Source: an uncultured bacterium (lineage in GTDB: Bacteria; Bacillota; Clostridia; Lachnospirales; Lachnospiraceae). Taken from it: a stretch of 9,316 nt of DNA. Position 1 is the stretch's first letter; the number at the start of each line of letters is the position of its first letter. This document shows, one piece after another, positions 6,034 through 9,316 of the stretch. The stretch is taken from contig CAMUHA010000136.1 in assembly GCA_947088515.1 (NCBI GenBank), forward strand, positions 1-9,316. The letters are read 5' to 3'. The notes under the pieces were generated by a model that did not search any database, had not been told where the DNA came from, and worked only from the letters and a program-made list of their open reading frames with translations. The translations under genes and the position numbers were made by a program.

Positions 6034-7053
6034 CTACCTGTTCTGCGGGAAATTTTCCAGACATATCATCTCGTCCTCCTGAAAATCCCTCACAGCGTAG
6101 GTTCCAATTACGTCCTTCCATTTCATTGGCGAGAGTCCGCCTCCTGGCCTTTTGACTGCAAGATTTTCCTCTGTCAGCATATCTCCTCTTGCGATTCTTC
6201 TTGCCGCCACAATACTCTTGCGCGCGGCAGTTATATTCTTTTTCTCCGACTTGCTGACTGTTTTCACCCCATTTCCAAGAGCCTTTTCAATATTTCTTAT
6301 TCCCTCCACCATTGCCTTAAGCTCTTCTGGTTCCAGACTGGCCTTATGGTCCGGTCCCTCCATATTATGGTCAAGGGTAAAGTGTTTTTCAACAATCTCA
6401 GCTCCAAGAGCCACAGCCGCAACAGGCACCTCAATTCCTTTGGTGTGGTCAGAATATCCCACTCTTACTCCAAATTTTTCTTTAAGCGACAGCATTGCCC
6501 GGAGATTCACATCCTCCATAGGCGTTGGATATTCTGTATTACAATGCAGAAGGCTGATATTCTCCGCCCCGCCTTCCCTAAGTACAGAAACCGCCTGCTC
6601 TATCTCCCAAATCTCCGCCATTCCGGTGGACATAATAATATCCTTTCCTGTCCCGGCAATTTCCATCAGATATGGATAATTGGTGATTTCTCCAGACGGA
6701 ACTTTAAAACAGGAAATACCAATACTGTTCAAAAACCTTACACTTGGGATATCAAAGGGCGTGGATAAAAATAAAATTCCTTTTTCATCTGCATACTTTT
6801 TCAGCTGTATAAACTCTTCAAAAGTAAGCTCCAGTTTTTTTAACATCTCATACTGGGTTTCATTATTTCCTGTGGCCGCCTTCTGGTACTCTGCCTTTTC
6901 CGCTCTTTTTGAAATCAGTTCTCCGGTCACAAAAGTCTGGAATTTTACACAGTCGGCCCCTGCCCAGGCCGCTTTGTCTATAAGGGCAAAAGCCAGTTCC
7001 AGTTTTCCATTATGATTCTCTCCTGCTTCCGCAATAATAAATGTCTTTCCCAT
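6034..7053 (-). CDS. neuB: Nonulosonate synthase (N-acetylneuraminate/legionaminate synthase)
   Basis: The 339-aa product condenses phosphoenolpyruvate with a ManNAc-type sugar to form a nine-carbon sialic-type acid. The N-terminal TIM-barrel domain shows IAEAGENHNG (7-16), VKFQTF (36-41), STPFD (97-101), PSGEITNYPYL (119-129) and CNTEYPTP (171-178). GYSDHT (199-204) and EKHFTLD (222-228) supply His203 and His224, which match the two Mn-binding histidines of characterised NeuB. The C-terminal SAF/antifreeze-like domain (about 280-335) includes KRPGGG (301-306), whose Arg302 matches the residue reaching the partner's active site in the domain-swapped dimer. EYPTP and the overall motif set favour NeuB or LegI over the pseudaminate synthase PseI. 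GGAG lies 7 nt before ATG at 7053. Product identity (Neu5Ac or legionaminic acid) is not decided by sequence. Confidence 0.94.
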   Translation of the reverse strand: MGKTFIIAEAGENHNGKLELAFALIDKAAWAGADCVKFQTFVTGELISKRAEKAEYQKAATGNNETQYEMLKKLELTFEEFIQLKKYADEKGILFLSTPFDIPSVRFLNSIGISCFKVPSGEITNYPYLMEIAGTGKDIIMSTGMAEIWEIEQAVSVLREGGAENISLLHCNTEYPTPMEDVNLRAMLSLKEKFGVRVGYSDHTKGIEVPVAAVALGAEIVEKHFTLDHNMEGPDHKASLEPEELKAMVEGIRNIEKALGNGVKTVSKSEKKNITAARKSIVAARRIARGDMLTEENLAVKRPGGGLSPMKWKDVIGTYAVRDFQEDEMICLENFPQNR

Positions 7054-7147
7054 CTTAATCTCCCATCCTCTGCCAAACGCCCCTATTTGTCCTTTTCCCC
7101 GGCCTTTTGCAAAACATAACGACGCTTTAAATATCCTTTCGCCTAAT

Positions 7148-8317
7148 CTACATATCTGTTCCTTCTTCCTTTGACAGCAGCTCTTTGTAAATCATTTCTA
7201 TCTCCCCGGCATTTCTGCTACTTGTATATTTTCTGCTGCTCTCTTCCCAGGCTCTCTTTCCCATCAGACCGATTTTCTCCGGGCATTGTAAAAACCTCTC
7301 CATCCGGTCTGCCAATTCTTCTATATTTCCCGGCTGATATAAATAACCGGTTTTTCCTTCCGCTATAAGCTCTCTGGTTCCCCCTGCATCTGTACCTATT
7401 ACTGGATTAGACCCCAGCATTGCCTCAACAGTTACCCTTCCAAAGGCTTCACACTTAGAGCATACCAGCTCCACATCCACATTTTTTCTTAAGGAGGGCA
7501 TATCCTCCACCGGACCTAAAACTGTTACCATATCCGCAACACCCTCCCAGGCAGCAGTCTGCCTAAGTCCCGCGCTCTCACCTGCCCCTGCAACCAGAAG
7601 CCGCATGTTCTGATATCCCCTTTTCTTTAACGCCCCCATTGCCCGCACAGCTTCTTCCTGTCCTTTTTCAGGACTGACCCTTCCGCTGATTAAAAACCGG
7701 ATATCCTCTTTTGGCGCTCTAACCTCTGGTTTTCTGAATATATGTTCTTCTCCCACACCGTTATATACCACCTGAAGTTTTTCCGGACCAACCATATCCG
7801 CCACTTTCCGGGCAATTGCTTCCGAAATCGCTACCACCCTGTCGCTGTGGGAAGAAATAAACGCATATATTTTTTTGTAAGAACCAATGGGGAAAAAGCC
7901 AAAGTCCTCCTGCCCAAACTCCCTGACATGCCACACATGGGGCAGGCCTGTTATTTTTGCAAGAATACCGCCTGTATTGATAACGCTGGAATTAGAATGA
8001 ATGATTTCAATCTTATATTTTTTTACCAACTTTCTTAACCGAAAGGCACAAAGATAGTTATTCGGCAGCAGAACGCTGTATACGGATTTTTTCAGAAAAG
8101 ACAAAATTGGAGAAGAAGCGGGCGCGTGCATCCACCAAAAAGAATGCACATAAAAATAACTGATGCCTCTTTTTTTTAATTCATCTGCCAGAAAACCATT
8201 TTTAATGGGAATCACCACATAAACCTTGTGCTTTTTTTGCAGTTCTTCCAAAAGCCCAAGAAGAGATAAATTAGCTCCGCCCAGACGGCTTTCATGGGCA
8301 ATATATAATATATTCAT
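7148..8317 (-). CDS. GT-B glycosyltransferase, family 4 type
   Basis: The 389-aa retaining glycosyltransferase likely adds one sugar during assembly of the cluster's repeat unit at the cytoplasmic membrane face. The N-terminal acceptor domain opens MNILYIAHESRLGGANLSL, with the Gly-Gly loop typical of GT4. The C-terminal donor domain begins near SGRVSPEKG (211-219) and carries the EX7E motif as Glu290 and Glu298 (CEAFGRVTVEAM), followed by GTDAGGTRELI (308-318). The start at 8317 is preferred over a TTG at 8356, because AGGAG is 7 nt upstream and MNILYIAHES is the usual first beta-strand. No signal peptide or transmembrane helix is evident. GT4 enzymes generally use NDP-sugars, so this is not an obvious CMP-sialic acid transferase. 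neuB starts 94 nt after its stop. Confidence 0.9.
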   Translation of the reverse strand: MNILYIAHESRLGGANLSLLGLLEELQKKHKVYVVIPIKNGFLADELKKRGISYFYVHSFWWMHAPASSPILSFLKKSVYSVLLPNNYLCAFRLRKLVKKYKIEIIHSNSSVINTGGILAKITGLPHVWHVREFGQEDFGFFPIGSYKKIYAFISSHSDRVVAISEAIARKVADMVGPEKLQVVYNGVGEEHIFRKPEVRAPKEDIRFLISGRVSPEKGQEEAVRAMGALKKRGYQNMRLLVAGAGESAGLRQTAAWEGVADMVTVLGPVEDMPSLRKNVDVELVCSKCEAFGRVTVEAMLGSNPVIGTDAGGTRELIAEGKTGYLYQPGNIEELADRMERFLQCPEKIGLMGKRAWEESSRKYTSSRNAGEIEMIYKELLSKEEGTDM

Positions 8318-8324
8318 AACCTGA

Positions 8325-8329
8325 CTCCT
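8325..8329 (-). promoter_or_regulatory. Ribosome binding site deciding the glycosyltransferase start
   Basis: AGGAG on the minus strand, followed by 7 nt and ATG at 8317. It fixes the start at MNILYIAHES rather than the TTG 39 nt upstream. Confidence 0.7.
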
Positions 8330-8342
8330 ATATATTACAGGG

Positions 8343-8359
8343 AACTTGTCAAACAAGTT
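8343..8359 (-). other. Small hairpin in the acyltransferase-glycosyltransferase spacer
   Basis: AACTTGT (8343-8349) and ACAAGTT (8353-8359) form a perfect 7-bp inverted repeat with a 3-nt loop, just after the acyltransferase stop codon (8362-8364) and about 14 nt upstream of the glycosyltransferase Shine-Dalgarno. The stem is AT-rich with no following U-tract, so it is not a convincing terminator; mRNA 3'-end protection or translational tuning is possible. Confidence 0.45.
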
Positions 8360-8361
8360 TA

Positions 8362-8877
8362 TTACAAAAACTTTCCTTCCCGTTTCAGCTTTTCATAGTG
8401 TTCCATATCCCTGTATTTAAAAACCAACGCCGGATGTCCGCCTGCCACCGCACCTTTGGGAATATCCTTTATAACAACGCTTCCTGCCTGAATCACTGCT
8501 CCTTCACCGATTGTTACACCCCCTAAAACCATCACCCTTGTGCCAAGCCATACATTGTCGCCAATCGCAATATCTTTCACCACATCTGCACCCCCGTAAG
8601 GAATGGCGTCCCCACGGTCATAATTATGAAAATTTGTAATAAAATAGCATTCTTCTCCGGAATGAAAATTGTCGCCAATTGTCACCTTGCCGTCTCCGGT
8701 TATGTGCATTCCGTTAAAGTTAACGTTATTTCCCAGGTGTGTGTTTGCTGTCACAATTGACTTTCCATTTACCCTCAAATCCTTTCCGCAGGCCCTTACC
8801 GTGCGCCGCACCCACCAGGTATAAAATTTACGTTTCATTTTCACCCGCCACTGGTATATCACGGCAAATATAGTCAT
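8362..8877 (-). CDS. Left-handed beta-helix (hexapeptide) O-acyltransferase
   Basis: The 171-aa protein is of the LbH maltose/xenobiotic acetyltransferase type (WbbJ/CatB-like) and probably O-acetylates a sugar of the surface glycan using acetyl-CoA. The basic, aromatic-rich N-terminus (MKRKFYTWWVRR, 14-25) could sit at the membrane surface. Hexapeptide turns run from about residue 40 to 140, including IGDNVWLGTRVMVLGGVTIG (105-124). ITNFHNYD (80-87) provides His84, the likely catalytic base, and AGGHPALVFK (145-154) resembles the family's GxPA ending. ATG at 8877 is chosen because GGAGG lies 7 nt upstream; extending to 8955 would add 26 unconserved residues. The gene lies 114 nt after the cytidylyltransferase stop. 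The acceptor sugar is unknown, and this enzyme is unrelated in architecture to NeuD apart from the helix. Confidence 0.87.
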   Translation of the reverse strand: MTIFAVIYQWRVKMKRKFYTWWVRRTVRACGKDLRVNGKSIVTANTHLGNNVNFNGMHITGDGKVTIGDNFHSGEECYFITNFHNYDRGDAIPYGGADVVKDIAIGDNVWLGTRVMVLGGVTIGEGAVIQAGSVVIKDIPKGAVAGGHPALVFKYRDMEHYEKLKREGKFL

Positions 8878-8884
8878 TGTATAT

Positions 8885-8889
8885 CCTCC
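8885..8889 (-). promoter_or_regulatory. Ribosome binding site deciding the acyltransferase start
   Basis: GGAGG on the minus strand, 7 nt before ATG at 8877, supports MTIFAVIYQW as the N-terminus instead of the longer frame starting at 8955. Confidence 0.7.
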
Positions 8890-8991
8890 ATATTTCGCGC
8901 TTTCTCTTCTTCCCCGCTTATCTGTACTTATTTTCCTGTGTGTAACCCACAGCAAAACATGTCCATGAATATCTGCCTTAAATTACTCTGC

Positions 8992-9316
8992 TCAATTCCA
9001 GATTTTCCAGGGCGCTGCCCCTTTACTCCACAACCCTTCCAGATAATCCCTGTCATGGACAGTATCCATGGGCGACCAAAACCCCGGATGACGGTAAGCT
9101 GCCATCTGTCCTTCTCCTGACAGTCGTTCAAAAGGAGCTGCCTCCAGCATTTGTGTGCCATCTCCCAGATAATCAAATACTTCCCTGTTAAAAACCATAA
9201 ATCCCATATTCACCCAGGACTGGTCTTTTCTTGCTTTTTCTTTGAAGCTTTCAATGATGCCGTTATCGCTTATTTTTATAGCCCCAAATCTTCCCGCAGG
9301 CTGTGTTGTTGAAATT
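8992..9316 (-). CDS. rfbF: Glucose-1-phosphate cytidylyltransferase, 5' part beyond window
   Basis: Only the last 107 residues are in the window, out of about 257 usual for RfbF; the start lies beyond the right edge. The enzyme makes CDP-glucose from CTP and glucose 1-phosphate, the entry to CDP-dideoxyhexose pathways. Recognisable features are TQPAGRFGAIKI after the catalytic core, VNMGFMVFNREVFDYL in place of the family's INGGFFVL strand, PFERLSGEGQMAAYRHPGFW, then PMDTVHDRDYLEGLW and the terminal APWKIW, which matches the typical APWKVW ending. The frame is intact to a TGA at 8992. The usual partner CDP-glucose 4,6-dehydratase (rfbG) does not follow; an acyltransferase does, so rfbG, if present, should be upstream. 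Family assignment is strong although the CTP-binding N-terminus is not seen. Confidence 0.88.
   Translation of the reverse strand, partial: ISTTQPAGRFGAIKISDNGIIESFKEKARKDQSWVNMGFMVFNREVFDYLGDGTQMLEAAPFERLSGEGQMAAYRHPGFWSPMDTVHDRDYLEGLWSKGAAPWKIWN

Noticed and set aside
6152..6768. Long plus-strand open frames opposite neuB
   Set aside because: They are antisense to a strongly conserved gene, have no ribosome binding sites, and give unrecognisable products.
7105..7114. TTTTGCAAAA palindrome in the glycosyltransferase-neuB spacer as an operator
   Set aside because: A single 10-bp AT-rich palindrome without a nearby promoter is not enough evidence for a regulatory site.
8878..8991. Extra gene or extended N-terminus upstream of the acyltransferase
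   Set aside because: The upstream residues are unconserved in character and lack a ribosome binding site, while GGAGG marks the start at 8877; no other frame is convincing.

Overview
The window is part of a surface-polysaccharide gene cluster in which every supportable gene lies on the minus strand, so transcription runs from right to left. Strong AGGAG-type ribosome binding sites, GTG/TTG start candidates, moderate GC and the protein style suggest a Firmicute of class Clostridia, plausibly a Lachnospiraceae gut bacterium. That taxonomic call is inference; no rRNA or other marker gene is present.

In transcription order the layout is: the 3' part of a glucose-1-phosphate cytidylyltransferase (rfbF-like, cut by the right edge); a left-handed beta-helix acyltransferase; a GT-B family 4 glycosyltransferase; a nonulosonate synthase (neuB-like); an atypical Gfo/Idh/MocA oxidoreductase; a 118-nt gap with a possible extended -10 promoter; a second, canonical Gfo/Idh/MocA oxidoreductase; a NeuD/PglD-type acetyltransferase; a hydrolysing UDP-sugar 2-epimerase (neuC-like), whose start overlaps the neuD stop as ATGA; a CMP-nonulosonate synthetase (neuA-like); a 104-bp tandem repeat array; and a conserved deacetylase-like protein of unknown function, cut by the left edge.

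The core logic is that NeuC makes the free 2-epimerised amino sugar from a nucleotide sugar, NeuB condenses it with phosphoenolpyruvate to a nine-carbon acid, and NeuA activates this with CTP. NeuD would add an acyl group at some stage. In-window genes would suffice for CMP-Neu5Ac if NeuC uses UDP-GlcNAc. If it uses UDP-diNAc-bacillosamine the product would be legionaminic acid, but no LegB/LegC or PseB/PseC homologue is visible here. No recognisable sialyltransferase is present, so the transfer step lies elsewhere. The rfbF fragment shows that a CDP-hexose branch probably feeds the same glycan.

The parts that do not fit a textbook sialic acid operon are the paired oxidoreductases (one with the catalytic motifs replaced), the deacetylase-like protein at the end, and the hairpin-bearing tandem repeat that separates neuA from it. 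Together they suggest a tailored or unusual nonulosonic acid, a hypothesis that needs biochemistry.
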